Assembly (NCBI RefSeq): GCF_000949425.1
Contig: NZ_CP010976.1
Coordinates: 2,356,001 to 2,420,000, forward strand
Source: Paenibacillus sp. IHBB 10380
GTDB lineage: Bacteria; Bacillota; Bacilli; Paenibacillales; Paenibacillaceae
Direction: 5' to 3'
DNA length: 64,000 nt
The notes under the pieces are model-generated. The model saw only the letters and a program-made list of their open reading frames with translations. It made no database searches and had not been told where the DNA came from. Of the stretch, positions 1-7,833 are shown piece after piece. The translations under genes were made by a program, and so were the position numbers. Every line of letters begins with the position of its first letter. The stretch's first letter is position 1.

Positions 1-700
1 CGCATTCTATATTCAACTCCGCACTCCGTGTATTCACTCCTGCGAGTAGTGAAACATAATCTAACGACTCATGTAATGCAAGACTCCCTTTAGGAAATAA
101 GTGTTTGCGTCCTGTTAGCAATGTATATACTTCTATTTCTTCCGCAGGGCCACCAAATGCGTAGTGGCATAGAACGTTAGCCATATGCGCAAAAGCCTGA
201 ATAACACCTGGGTCATCATCCACCAAAAATTTCTGTATCAACATACCGCCTGAGGAATCTTCATCCTGCCACACCATTTGAAAGATCATAGACAGCTTGA
301 GGTCTAACTCCGGCACAACCGTGTACCATTGTTCATATAACATGACTGGGACCTTGTCTATACGACCAGAACTCACCACTCTCGTCAGTTCTTCCACGAT
401 TTTATTGTGAACACTCCAATAATGCATTGGGTGATCGAAATCATCTGTTTTTCGTGGCCAACGCCGTTCAATCAGATATTGCATTGGAATTTCTTTACGT
501 ACATGAGGGGCAAGTGTATAGAAATCGTTAAGTGCATGACCTACAGCATACTGTGCGCGATGGCGCCAGTTCAGGTTCTGTGTCGAGCAAGTACATTTGT
601 GAATGCTCTCGTATCTAATCATTTCTTCAATCTCATAGTCATGTATCTGGCTACGATTAACCATAAGTGTTGTGAGCCCTTTGCCATCCTGCGTTATCAT
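1..700 (-). CDS. Unrecognised protein, C-terminus beyond the left edge
   Basis: An open frame runs from an ATG at position 700 on the minus strand to the window edge, giving at least 233 residues without a stop. It begins MITQDGKGLTTLMVNRSQIH and contains a Trp/Arg/His-rich stretch around residues 38-45 (NLNWRHRAQ). I do not recognise the family. The long uninterrupted frame and its position only 4 bases after the flavodoxin stop codon support a real gene, cotranscribed with the flavodoxin and so probably under the same Fur control. A nuclease or helicase-accessory fold is conceivable from the early pattern but no catalytic motif is visible in the part present. The plus-strand open frame at 407-796 overlaps it antisense and is not credible. 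Confidence 0.7.
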   Translation of the reverse strand, partial: MITQDGKGLTTLMVNRSQIHDYEIEEMIRYESIHKCTCSTQNLNWRHRAQYAVGHALNDFYTLAPHVRKEIPMQYLIERRWPRKTDDFDHPMHYWSVHNKIVEELTRVVSSGRIDKVPVMLYEQWYTVVPELDLKLSMIFQMVWQDEDSSGGMLIQKFLVDDDPGVIQAFAHMANVLCHYAFGGPAEEIEVYTLLTGRKHLFPKGSLALHESLDYVSLLAGVNTRSAELNIEC

Positions 701-704
701 ATCT

Positions 705-1157
705 TTAAGAAACGGTCATACAAGCGTCGGCAAAATTTTTACCAAATACTCGGCATGCATCTTGCTCTTCCTTACTTGGACCGTATTCGATTTTAAGGCT
801 TTCTTGAACTACAACCGCATGACATTCTTTTAGTTTATTCTCTAACACATCTACAGCCCCACAATAAATGCTATAAGTAGTATCTCCACTACCAAAAACG
901 GCTGCTCTGCTACCGTTCAAATCAACCTCATCCATTTCTTCAGTGAAATCGAGAAATTCATCTGGCAACTCGCCATCTCCCCATGTATACGCTCCAAGCA
1001 GATAGCCATCATAAGAAAGTAACTGTACCGCATTGCAATCATCAACACATTTCACATCAACACTTGACCCCGTTTGACGGATCCCATCTGCAATAAGTTC
1101 AGCAATTTCCTCCGTATTTCCAGTCAAACTTGCATAGATTATAATAATCTTCGCCAT
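705..1157 (-). CDS. Short-chain flavodoxin
   Basis: This 150-residue protein is a soluble one-electron carrier that binds FMN. The N-terminus has the flavodoxin phosphate-binding loop SLTGNTEEIA at residues 10-19, followed by YTWGDGELPDEF near residues 57-68 and FGSGDTTYSIYCGA near 88-101, which normally line the isoalloxazine ring. The length matches short-chain flavodoxins of Bacillus (YkuN/YkuP type). A strong ribosome site (GGAGGAGAAGGGGAG) precedes the ATG. A perfect 7-1-7 Fur box lies about 45 bases upstream, so expression is expected under iron starvation, when flavodoxin replaces ferredoxin. The unrecognised gene downstream starts almost immediately after the stop and probably shares the transcript. 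Confidence 0.93.
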   Translation of the reverse strand: MAKIIIIYASLTGNTEEIAELIADGIRQTGSSVDVKCVDDCNAVQLLSYDGYLLGAYTWGDGELPDEFLDFTEEMDEVDLNGSRAAVFGSGDTTYSIYCGAVDVLENKLKECHAVVVQESLKIEYGPSKEEQDACRVFGKNFADACMTVS

Positions 1158-1201
1158 ATTCTCCCCTTCTCCTCCAATGATTTTCTATTTCACCGATTAT
1201 A

Positions 1202-1220
1202 ATTGATAATGATTATCAAT
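1202..1220 (-). promoter_or_regulatory. Fur box upstream of flavodoxin
   Basis: The core TGATAATGATTATCA (1204-1218) is a perfect match to the 7-1-7 inverted repeat bound by Bacillus Fur, and the symmetry extends two more bases on each side. It lies between the flavodoxin start (1157) and the oppositely oriented YihY gene. The expected effect is iron-dependent repression of the flavodoxin operon. Confidence 0.9.
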
Positions 1221-1421
1221 GTCAATTATTCGTAAGACAGATCTTCACCAGGAGTGAGTGACAATACTTTAATATGGGGACAAATGATAGTATATAATAG
1301 AGTGATTAGGCATACTTTTTAACTTTAGAGAACATAGTGATTCTAAATCTATAGAACAACCGTTTTATTAACTGATTCACTAGTACAGAAATCACGTTAT
1401 TGTATTCAAATGGGAGGTACC

Positions 1422-2255
1422 ATGGAGAGGGCTAAAACTGTGAGGTTGATAGGTTTTTTCAAACAATTATACAAAAAGGTCAGGGATGACGATGTGCAAG
1501 CCATCAGCGCCCAGTTGACCTATTATTTAATTCTTTCCTTCTTTCCTTTTCTAATCTTTATTATGACACTAATAGGCTATGCGAATGTCTCCATGGAAGA
1601 AAGGGTAAGCAGCTTAAGTGATATTATGCCTGCGGAAGCGGTCTCTATTGTTGAGGAAATTCTCAAAGAAGTTTCTCAAGGCAGAAGTCAGACTCTACTC
1701 TCATTTGGTATGCTTGCCACCTTATGGGCAGCTTCTAGAGGAATCAATGCCATCATCAAAGGACTTAATAAAGCTTACGATATTGAGGAGAATAGATCGT
1801 TTTGGAAGGTTCGAGGAATCTCTTTACTAGCCACATTTGTACTAGGCATCGTCATTCTACTTAGTGTGCTTCTACTCGTCTTTGGAGGATGGGTCGGGGA
1901 TCAGCTCTTTGTTCTACTAAACTACCCAACTGGCTTTCGGGAGGCTTGGGGATTGCTTCAATATATCGTGCCCCTTCTAGTCATGACCACCGTATTTACG
2001 CTACTGTACTTCATTGCTCCGAATCGCAAGATGACGTTTAAGGAAGTGCTACCCGGTGCTATTTTTGCTACTGTTGGATGGATCACGACATCGGTATTAT
2101 TCTCAACTTATGTGAACCGATTTGGGGATCTCACAAGAACATATGGAAGCTTAGGCGGTGTAATGGTTCTATTAATCTGGTTGTATATCAGTTCAATCAT
2201 TATATTGATCGGTGGAGAAATTAATGCCATTTTAGTGAATCGAAGAGCACATTGA
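1422..2255 (+). CDS. YihY/BrkB-family integral membrane protein
   Basis: This 277-residue membrane protein belongs to the YihY (formerly BrkB/'ribonuclease BN') family, whose transport or envelope function is not settled. It has the family signature near the N-terminus (QAISAQLTYYLILSFFPFLI) and about six hydrophobic segments, ending IILIGGEINAIL, where the conserved GGEINA motif precedes a short basic tail. I chose the ATG at 1422 because GGGAGG sits immediately before it; an in-frame ATG at 1410 overlaps that ribosome site. It appears monocistronic and is followed by a hairpin terminator at 2405-2457. Confidence 0.9.
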   Translation: MERAKTVRLIGFFKQLYKKVRDDDVQAISAQLTYYLILSFFPFLIFIMTLIGYANVSMEERVSSLSDIMPAEAVSIVEEILKEVSQGRSQTLLSFGMLATLWAASRGINAIIKGLNKAYDIEENRSFWKVRGISLLATFVLGIVILLSVLLLVFGGWVGDQLFVLLNYPTGFREAWGLLQYIVPLLVMTTVFTLLYFIAPNRKMTFKEVLPGAIFATVGWITTSVLFSTYVNRFGDLTRTYGSLGGVMVLLIWLYISSIIILIGGEINAILVNRRAH

Positions 2256-2641
2256 TTCATAATCCCTGCCGATAAATGAAAGATACTCCGATAGTAGCTA
2301 TACTCGTGTCACCATCACTAAATCTAAAGCAAAACCTTACTTCAATAAACCGAAATTAAGCCGTTAGATAAAAACGAGATGGTAAGCTAAATTTGGAAAA
2401 ATATAAAGGCAGCCTCTGAGAAGTTTATAGATGTTTAAACTTTTGAGACTGCCTTTTATGATATTTAAATTACTTCGTTGTCGTCAATGATCTAGATACA
2501 GCCCAGCGGATCAAGCTCTATTTCTTCCCCAGACAATGGATAAGCGAAGTCGATGTCGAGATATGTGTGATATACATGTCATATATAGTTTGAATATAGG
2601 GTTATAATTAACACATCAATTAAATATAATGTTATATTTAA
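2256..2641. other. Intergenic region without a gene
   Basis: Between the YihY gene and the sugar-importer promoter no frame looks coding. The stretch holds the terminator at 2405-2457 and otherwise AT-rich sequence in which I see nothing further. Confidence 0.6.
2405..2457 (+). terminator. Rho-independent terminator after yihY
   Basis: An imperfect stem of about 20 bp (AAAGGCAGCCTCTGAGAAG paired with CTTTTGAGACTGCCTTTT) ends in a T-rich run. It would terminate the yihY transcript and may also work in the other direction. Confidence 0.75.
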
Positions 2642-2645
2642 TGAC

Positions 2646-2659
2646 AGAAAGCGTTTGCA
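2646..2659 (+). promoter_or_regulatory. Probable catabolite-responsive element (cre)
   Basis: AGAAAGCGTTTGCA differs by one base from the Gram-positive cre consensus TGNAANCGNTNNCA, at its first position. It lies just upstream of the importer -35 box. CcpA binding is inferred. The duplicated promoter near 6276 has lost this site. Confidence 0.5.
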
Positions 2660-2668
2660 AAAAAAGTG

Positions 2669-2697
2669 TTGATTATTTATAAACCATCCTCTATGAT
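2669..2697 (+). promoter_or_regulatory. Promoter of the sugar ABC-importer operon
   Basis: TTGATT (2669-2674) and TATGAT (2692-2697) are separated by exactly 17 bases, a good SigA promoter. The identical -35, spacer length and -10 recur at 6276-6304 in front of the regulator/catabolic operon, which supports function. Confidence 0.7.
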
Positions 2698-2791
2698 ATT
2701 GTCATTAGGCTGGATCCAAAAATTAATGCACTCTAACTTTGTAGCATAATAATACTCTAGACCCTAAGTTTATCAGGTATTTCTATGCCAT

Positions 2792-2812
2792 AAAGTTTAA
2801 GCGCTTTAACTT
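2792..2812 (+). promoter_or_regulatory. LacI-type operator of the importer operon
   Basis: The near-perfect palindrome AAGTTTAAGC-GCTTTAACTT lies 30-50 bases before the first permease start. The centre GCGC and the arms are typical of LacI-family operators. Matching sites occur at 6326-6348, 6398-6418, 11678-11705 and 29891-29913, so the LacI regulator at 6782 is the obvious candidate ligand-responsive repressor. Confidence 0.75.
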
Positions 2813-2844
2813 ATATATAACATAGTAGAGAGGTTGGTGTTTCA

Positions 2845-3741
2845 GTGATTCATCGCGAAAGCCGGCGACAAACGTTTTATATGTATATGTTCATTTTACC
2901 ATGGCTTCTCGGCTTCCTCGTATTTGCTTTGTATCCTATCTTATCATCGCTTTATTACAGCTTCACGGACTACGACATCATCCATCCACCTAAATTTGTT
3001 GGACTAGCGAATTACAATGAAATGCTGAACAGTGAGCTCTTCTGGAAATCTGTGGCGGTAACGCTGAAATATACCTTCATTAGTGTACCCATTCAGCTGT
3101 TACTCGCACTGGGTTTCGCACTCCTACTCAACCAGAAGATACCATTCCGCGGGTTTTTCCGGACATCCATGTACTTTCCAAGTATGGTGTCAGGTGTAGC
3201 AATGTCCCTCCTGTGGTACTGGATCTTCAACCCGCAAATCGGATTGTTCAACTACATGCTCTCTTGGATCGGAATTTCCGGTCCGGCATGGCTCATGAGT
3301 CCAGGCACAGCTCTGTACGCACTCATTATTATGTCCTTCTGGACAGCAGGCTCCGGTATGATTCTATTTCTTGCCGGTTTGCAAGGTGTTCCGGGTAGTC
3401 TTATCGAGGCTGCAAAACTTGATGGCGCCGGACGCTTCAATGTCTTCTTGCATGTGACGCTACCCATGATCTCACCCATACTCCTCTTCCAATTCATCAT
3501 TGGCATCATTGAGTCCTTCCAAGTGTTTACCCAAGCATTTGTTATGACGCAAGGTGGTCCAAACTACTCTACCTACTTCTATGTCTACAACTTGTATACA
3601 AGCGCATTTAAAGAATACCGAGCAGGCTACTCGTCAGCTCTCGCCTGGGTTTTACTAATTGTTGTTATGATATTTACGGCACTCATTATGAAATTCTCCA
3701 ACCGTTATGTTCATTATGAAGGGGGGGACGGGAACCGATGA
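2845..3741 (+). CDS. ABC sugar importer permease, MalF type
   Basis: This 298-residue inner-membrane subunit of a carbohydrate ABC importer has six predicted hydrophobic segments and the cytoplasmic EAA loop (EAAKLDGAGRFNVF, residues about 189-202) that docks on the ATPase. The start is GTG at 2845, preceded by AGAGAGG. It is the first gene of an importer operon with an overlapping second permease and a lipoprotein binder; the ATPase is not encoded here and is presumably shared (MsmX type), as is common in Firmicutes. The adjoining kinase, GH4 enzyme and GH8 endoglucanase under the same operator suggest that the substrate is a beta-glucan oligosaccharide such as cellobiose or a cellodextrin; this is inference. 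Confidence 0.93.
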   Translation: MIHRESRRQTFYMYMFILPWLLGFLVFALYPILSSLYYSFTDYDIIHPPKFVGLANYNEMLNSELFWKSVAVTLKYTFISVPIQLLLALGFALLLNQKIPFRGFFRTSMYFPSMVSGVAMSLLWYWIFNPQIGLFNYMLSWIGISGPAWLMSPGTALYALIIMSFWTAGSGMILFLAGLQGVPGSLIEAAKLDGAGRFNVFLHVTLPMISPILLFQFIIGIIESFQVFTQAFVMTQGGPNYSTYFYVYNLYTSAFKEYRAGYSSALAWVLLIVVMIFTALIMKFSNRYVHYEGGDGNR

Positions 3742-4619
3742 GTACTCTTCCTTCAATAAGCAGCCCAGACTCACGACCTTCACGGCGTAAGCGCCATATT
3801 GATCCGGTTCGTATACTTAGTTTTATTACTTTGATTGTGACAACGATCCTAATGATACTGCCCCTGTTCTTCATGTTATCTACGTCACTGAAGTCGAAGC
3901 GCGAATTGCTAAAGTTCCCTCCGACATTTCTACCCGAAACTTGGCAGTGGAGCAACTACAAGGACATTTTTGAAACACTGAATTTCGGCACTATGTATAT
4001 GAATAGCATAATTATTGGTGTACTTACTGTATTTGGCACCCTACTCTCGTCCTCGCTCGCAGCATATGGTTTCGCCAGATATCGGGGTAAAGGCAACAAT
4101 CTACTATTTATGCTCCTTCTAAGCACTATGATGCTACCGTATCCAGCCATTATGATCCCACAATTTATCATGTTCTCGAAAATGAACTGGATTGATACGT
4201 TCCTACCACTCATTGTACCTGCATTCTTTGGCTCAGCGTATAACATCTTTCTGCTTCGCCAATTTTTCTCTACGCTCCCGAATGAATTATTCGACGCAGG
4301 TCGTATGGATGGCTGCAGTGAACTCCGCATGTGGCGCAAGATTGCCTTACCACTGTCTGGACCCGCTCTAGCAACGGTCGCCATTTTTGCTTTCATTTAC
4401 AGCTGGAACGACCTGCTTACTCCGGTGCTCTACTTGAGCTCCTCTGATAAGTTCACACTTCCAGTAGGGATGTCATCCTTAACCTCATCCAGATTCAGAA
4501 TACCACCTTGGCATTTGTTAATGGTCGCCTCTGTACTGGCTATGCTACCTATTGTCGCCCTGTTCGCCTTAGCTCAACGACGGTTCGTAGAAGGCATTGT
4601 GCTAACGGGTATCAAGTAA
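3738..4619 (+). CDS. ABC sugar importer permease, MalG type
   Basis: This 293-residue permease partner overlaps the previous gene by ATGA, implying translational coupling. It has a cytoplasmic basic N-terminus, six hydrophobic segments and the EAA loop DAGRMDGCSELRMWRKIALP. The end RFVEGIVLTGIK is the classic C-terminal signature of MalG/LacG-type sugar permeases. With the MalF-type subunit it forms the transmembrane channel. Confidence 0.94.
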   Translation: MSTLPSISSPDSRPSRRKRHIDPVRILSFITLIVTTILMILPLFFMLSTSLKSKRELLKFPPTFLPETWQWSNYKDIFETLNFGTMYMNSIIIGVLTVFGTLLSSSLAAYGFARYRGKGNNLLFMLLLSTMMLPYPAIMIPQFIMFSKMNWIDTFLPLIVPAFFGSAYNIFLLRQFFSTLPNELFDAGRMDGCSELRMWRKIALPLSGPALATVAIFAFIYSWNDLLTPVLYLSSSDKFTLPVGMSSLTSSRFRIPPWHLLMVASVLAMLPIVALFALAQRRFVEGIVLTGIK

Positions 4620-4665
4620 TTCAATCTACGAAAATCACTTGAAACGATATGGAGGAATGAAACAT

Positions 4666-6060
4666 ATGAAGAAGAACAGGAAACGGCAAACAGGTTCATT
4701 ATTACTTGCAGCGTTGATGTTTATCGTACTAACATTATCCGCATGCAGCGGAGGTAAATCAGCAGGTGACGTCGCTCCCGGCGCAGATACAGCGACCGAC
4801 TCCAATAATTCAGGCAAGGATGGGCAGGTTACCATTACTCATTATACAATTGACTCGGAAGATCGGACGTTTATTGAGAAGCTAATCCCTGACTTTGAGT
4901 CTAAGCATCCCAACATTAAGATAAAAATCGACAAAGCCCCTTATGAACAGTTTGACAGTAAGTTGCAGACATTGATTGCTGGCAACAAGTCACCTGACGT
5001 TACAAGCCACTATGGCTATGGCGGATTCGCAGAATATTACAACAAAGGTATGCTACTAGATATGACTGATCTGATTAAAGAAGACGGCTTCAAATCATCA
5101 GATTATAACATTCCCGAGAATCTGATGAAGATTTACACCGTCAAAGATCATACCTACGGTATTCCGGTCAACATGTATGTCACGCTCATGCTCTACAACA
5201 AAGACATGTTTGATGAGGCACAGCTTGCATACCCAACTAGTGATTACGAGGATAAGAGCTGGACTTTTGAAAAAATGGTTGAAGATGCGAAGAAAATGAC
5301 CGTTGTTTCCAAGGATATCGGCAAAACACAGTATGGAGTGGACTTCACCTGGTCCGAACGCGATATGCGTCCACTATACTTTGGTGCCCAGCCATATTCA
5401 GATGATACATGGACCAACGGCGGTGTGCCATCAGCAACCCATTTTGACTCCCCAGAAGTCATGGACGCTTACAACAAGCTGTTCGGGCTGGTTCTGAAAG
5501 AAAAAGTAGCTCCGACTACTATCTGGAGCAAGAGTGTAGCTGGTCAGAACGGCGATCCATTTGTAGCAGGCAAGATTGGTATGTCCGTTAGCGGATCATG
5601 GAGCCTCGCTGGTTCAAATGATTTTCCTTTCAAAGTTGGTGTAGCTGCTGTGCCTTGGGGTGGTAACGATAAAGTGCGCAGTACGCTTTACGTCGATCCA
5701 CTGCTGATTCTGAAAGATTCCAAGCATCCGAAGGAAGCCTTTGAATGGATTAAATATCTAGTGACCACGGAAGTTCAGGAGAAATCTATTGATTTAAGTG
5801 GGGGTAATCCACCCGTAAACGCCGTTGCTGCCGAAACCTACTATAAGCATTTTGAAGGTATCGATCCTGATGACGTACGTAAAGTGTATGAGGGCGGCGT
5901 GAAATACGGCTTTGAGTCCTTCAATCATTTAATTACGAATTACTCACAAATCAATGACATGTTTATCAATGAAATGCAGCCCATTGAAAATGGAGACAAA
6001 ACGGTAGAGGAAGTCATGCCGACGATCCAAAAGAAAGTTACAGATATTCTTAAACGCTAA
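4666..6060 (+). CDS. Sugar-binding lipoprotein of the ABC importer
   Basis: This is a family 1 extracellular solute-binding protein of 464 residues. The signal peptide ends in the lipobox LSACSGG, so the mature protein should be lipid-anchored at the membrane's outer face, where it captures oligosaccharide for the two permeases. I chose ATG 4666 because GGAGG at 4651-4655 lies ten bases upstream; earlier in-frame ATGs at 4639 and 4657 precede or crowd that site. A linker rich in Ser/Asp/Gly follows the lipobox. A hairpin terminator follows the stop, so this is the last gene of the importer operon. Confidence 0.94.
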   Translation: MKKNRKRQTGSLLLAALMFIVLTLSACSGGKSAGDVAPGADTATDSNNSGKDGQVTITHYTIDSEDRTFIEKLIPDFESKHPNIKIKIDKAPYEQFDSKLQTLIAGNKSPDVTSHYGYGGFAEYYNKGMLLDMTDLIKEDGFKSSDYNIPENLMKIYTVKDHTYGIPVNMYVTLMLYNKDMFDEAQLAYPTSDYEDKSWTFEKMVEDAKKMTVVSKDIGKTQYGVDFTWSERDMRPLYFGAQPYSDDTWTNGGVPSATHFDSPEVMDAYNKLFGLVLKEKVAPTTIWSKSVAGQNGDPFVAGKIGMSVSGSWSLAGSNDFPFKVGVAAVPWGGNDKVRSTLYVDPLLILKDSKHPKEAFEWIKYLVTTEVQEKSIDLSGGNPPVNAVAAETYYKHFEGIDPDDVRKVYEGGVKYGFESFNHLITNYSQINDMFINEMQPIENGDKTVEEVMPTIQKKVTDILKR

Positions 6061-6064
6061 CCAC

Positions 6065-6095
6065 CAAAGAAACCGCCTATGAGGTGGTTTCTTTG
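6065..6095 (+). terminator. Terminator of the importer operon
   Basis: CAAAGAAACCGCC and GGTGGTTTCTTTG form a strong 13-bp stem directly after the binding-protein stop codon. A long T run is lacking, but the position argues for transcription termination. Confidence 0.7.
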
Positions 6096-6275
6096 CATGA
6101 AATCACGATTTTCAAAATGTCGGAATGTGAAATCATATTGAAGCCACTTTAATTTAATTTGAAACAATATCCAAATATACAGAAAATGATGTTAACATCC
6201 ACAAATATGGAATCAATCATTCCTTTCGATTCATTAAAAGTTATATCAAAAGAAGCACTTCACATATAAAAGGGG

Positions 6276-6304
6276 TTGATTATTTATACATCATCCTCTA
6301 TGAT
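6276..6304 (+). promoter_or_regulatory. Duplicated promoter driving the regulator-kinase-GH4 operon
   Basis: TTGATT (6276-6281), a 17-base spacer and TATGAT (6299-6304) repeat the importer promoter almost exactly. It stands upstream of the LacI regulator gene and inside a longer stretch (about 6240-6570) that is a decayed copy of 2640-2970. Confidence 0.65.
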
Positions 6305-6325
6305 GTTGTTATAATGCCGGACTCC

Positions 6326-6348
6326 AAAGTTAAAGCACTTTAACTTTT
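6326..6348 (+). promoter_or_regulatory. LacI-type operator, first of two in the second promoter
   Basis: AAAGTTAAAGCACTTTAACTTT is a nearly perfect palindrome just downstream of the -10 box. The equivalent position in the first promoter (around 2730) keeps only a half site, so the two promoters may differ in tightness of repression. Confidence 0.65.
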
Positions 6349-6397
6349 CAACATAATATTACTTTAAATCTTATGTTCTTCAGGTTTATTATATCCT

Positions 6398-6418
6398 AAA
6401 GTTTAAGCGCTTTAACTT
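6398..6418 (+). promoter_or_regulatory. LacI-type operator, second of two in the second promoter
   Basis: This repeats the 2792-2812 operator essentially base for base (AAGTTTAAGCGCTTTAACTT). It lies in the leader of the regulator-kinase-GH4 operon, allowing autoregulation by the LacI protein. Confidence 0.7.
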
Positions 6419-6429
6419 ATAGCATACAG

Positions 6430-6570
6430 AAAGGTAGGTGTATCCGCGAACCATTGCTAAGGCCGGCGGTAAACACTTTACATGCACTTGTTCTTATCAA
6501 CATGGCTTCTTGGTCTCCTGATATTTCTTTCTACCCTAGTTATATACTAGCTTCACGCAACTACGATCAA
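6430..6570 (+). pseudogene. Decayed copy of the start of the MalF-type permease gene
   Basis: This stretch aligns with 2830-2975, the start of the first permease gene: shared words include GCCGGCG, ACATGGCTTCTTGG (cf. ACCATGGCTTCTCGG), CTCCTGATATTT and AGCTTCACG. It is broken by substitutions and indels and has no usable frame. It follows a copy of the permease promoter and operators, so a segment of promoter plus gene start was duplicated and only the promoter part was kept under selection. Confidence 0.75.
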
Positions 6571-6781
6571 TATGATGTAGCACAATAAAAACAGCAACAC
6601 AAATTAGTATGAAATAAAACCGACGACTCAAGGAGAAATCAAGTCTAGTCCGCCATGTACCGCCCAAGCAAAAGTGCTGCCCAGCCCGAAAATAAGCTTT
6701 GGCAGGTCTTCCCTACTACATGTATACTAAGGTTAGTTAATTATCATGTACGGAATGTGGATTGCGAGGGGGAATGGCGAA
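6571..6781. other. Leader region before the LacI gene
   Basis: This is about 200 bases between the decayed permease start and the LacI start codon. I see no gene, no clear terminator and no second promoter, so transcription from 6276 could read through to the regulator. Confidence 0.4.
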
Positions 6782-7789
6782 ATGAAAGTTAATATATTTG
6801 ACGTAGCAAAAAAATCTGGGTTGTCTGTGGTAACCGTCTCACGAGTCCTGAACGGTGCCGAATCGGTACGCGAGAAAAACCGGCAGAAAGTTCTTGATGC
6901 TATAAAAGAACTAGACTATCGTCCCAATGCTGCCGCACGCAGTCTAGCCCGAGGCAAGACGGGTATCATCGGCTTAATTATAACCACCCTGCACGATTCA
7001 TTCTTTGATGCGATCGTCAAGGAAGTGAACGACCTACTTGCACTGCACGGCTATTTTCTCGCTGTTTCAGTATCGTCAGCTGGCATCGCTTCGGACGAGA
7101 GCCATTATCTGATTCAGGAAGACCGTGTTGATGGGCTGATCCTTCTCTCTCCATTAGAAGAAGACAGCTATATCGTCGAGTTGAAGCGGCGCAATATTCC
7201 TTATGTGCTCATCGACCATCAAAAGCCCGAGAATGATAGCTTTTCGATTACGGTAGACAATGTCAAAGGCGGTTACGCTGCTACACGCCACCTTCTTGAA
7301 TTGGGTCACACCTCAATCGCGCATCTGTGCGGAGATGAGATGTTCCGCAGTACACGTGAGCGTCGTAGCGGCTTCTTAAAGGCTCTCAATGAGCAGGGGC
7401 TTGCCCCTTTTGAAATCTTGTATGGGGAATATGAGATCGAATTTGGCTATCAATCTTGCCGCAAATGGATAAGCTCAGGATCGCTTCCAACAGCAGTCTT
7501 CGCTGGTGACGACTTCATTGCGCTCGGTGTCGTTAATGCATTGCTTGAAGCAGGGATACGTATTCCAGAACAGGTAGCCGTTGTTGGTTATGATGGACAG
7601 GATATTGCTTCTAAGCTTCATCCTTATATAACCACAATCCGCCAGCCGGGAGAGCGGATCGGAATGGCCGCCGTGGATATGCTGCTGAAACGTATTGACG
7701 GTACAATGAAGCGAGGATCCTGCATAAGGCTTGATCCCGAACTGCTTGTCCGTGAGTCTACGGTTTCCCTACAACCACCCGGTCATTGA
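6782..7789 (+). CDS. LacI-family transcriptional regulator
   Basis: This 335-residue repressor has an N-terminal LacI helix-turn-helix and hinge (residues 1-60: VNIFDVAKKSGLSVVTVSRV, then YRPNAAARSLARG) followed by a periplasmic-binding-protein-like sugar sensor domain. I chose ATG 6782 because the run GAGGGGG lies ten bases upstream; an upstream ATG at 6746 adds twelve residues that do not belong to the family. It is the first gene of an operon with a sugar kinase and a GH4 glycosidase. The operators around it and before the importer, the GH8 endoglucanase and a secreted phosphoesterase are the likely targets. Confidence 0.94.
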   Translation: MKVNIFDVAKKSGLSVVTVSRVLNGAESVREKNRQKVLDAIKELDYRPNAAARSLARGKTGIIGLIITTLHDSFFDAIVKEVNDLLALHGYFLAVSVSSAGIASDESHYLIQEDRVDGLILLSPLEEDSYIVELKRRNIPYVLIDHQKPENDSFSITVDNVKGGYAATRHLLELGHTSIAHLCGDEMFRSTRERRSGFLKALNEQGLAPFEILYGEYEIEFGYQSCRKWISSGSLPTAVFAGDDFIALGVVNALLEAGIRIPEQVAVVGYDGQDIASKLHPYITTIRQPGERIGMAAVDMLLKRIDGTMKRGSCIRLDPELLVRESTVSLQPPGH

Positions 7790-7833
7790 ATTATACTAGA
7801 CAAATATCTGATGAATATAGGAGTGACTACCAT

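Noticed and set aside
407-796. Plus-strand open frame of 129 codons
   Set aside because: It lies antisense to a longer uninterrupted minus-strand frame that is coupled to the flavodoxin gene, and its Cys/Ile/His-rich product resembles no protein family.
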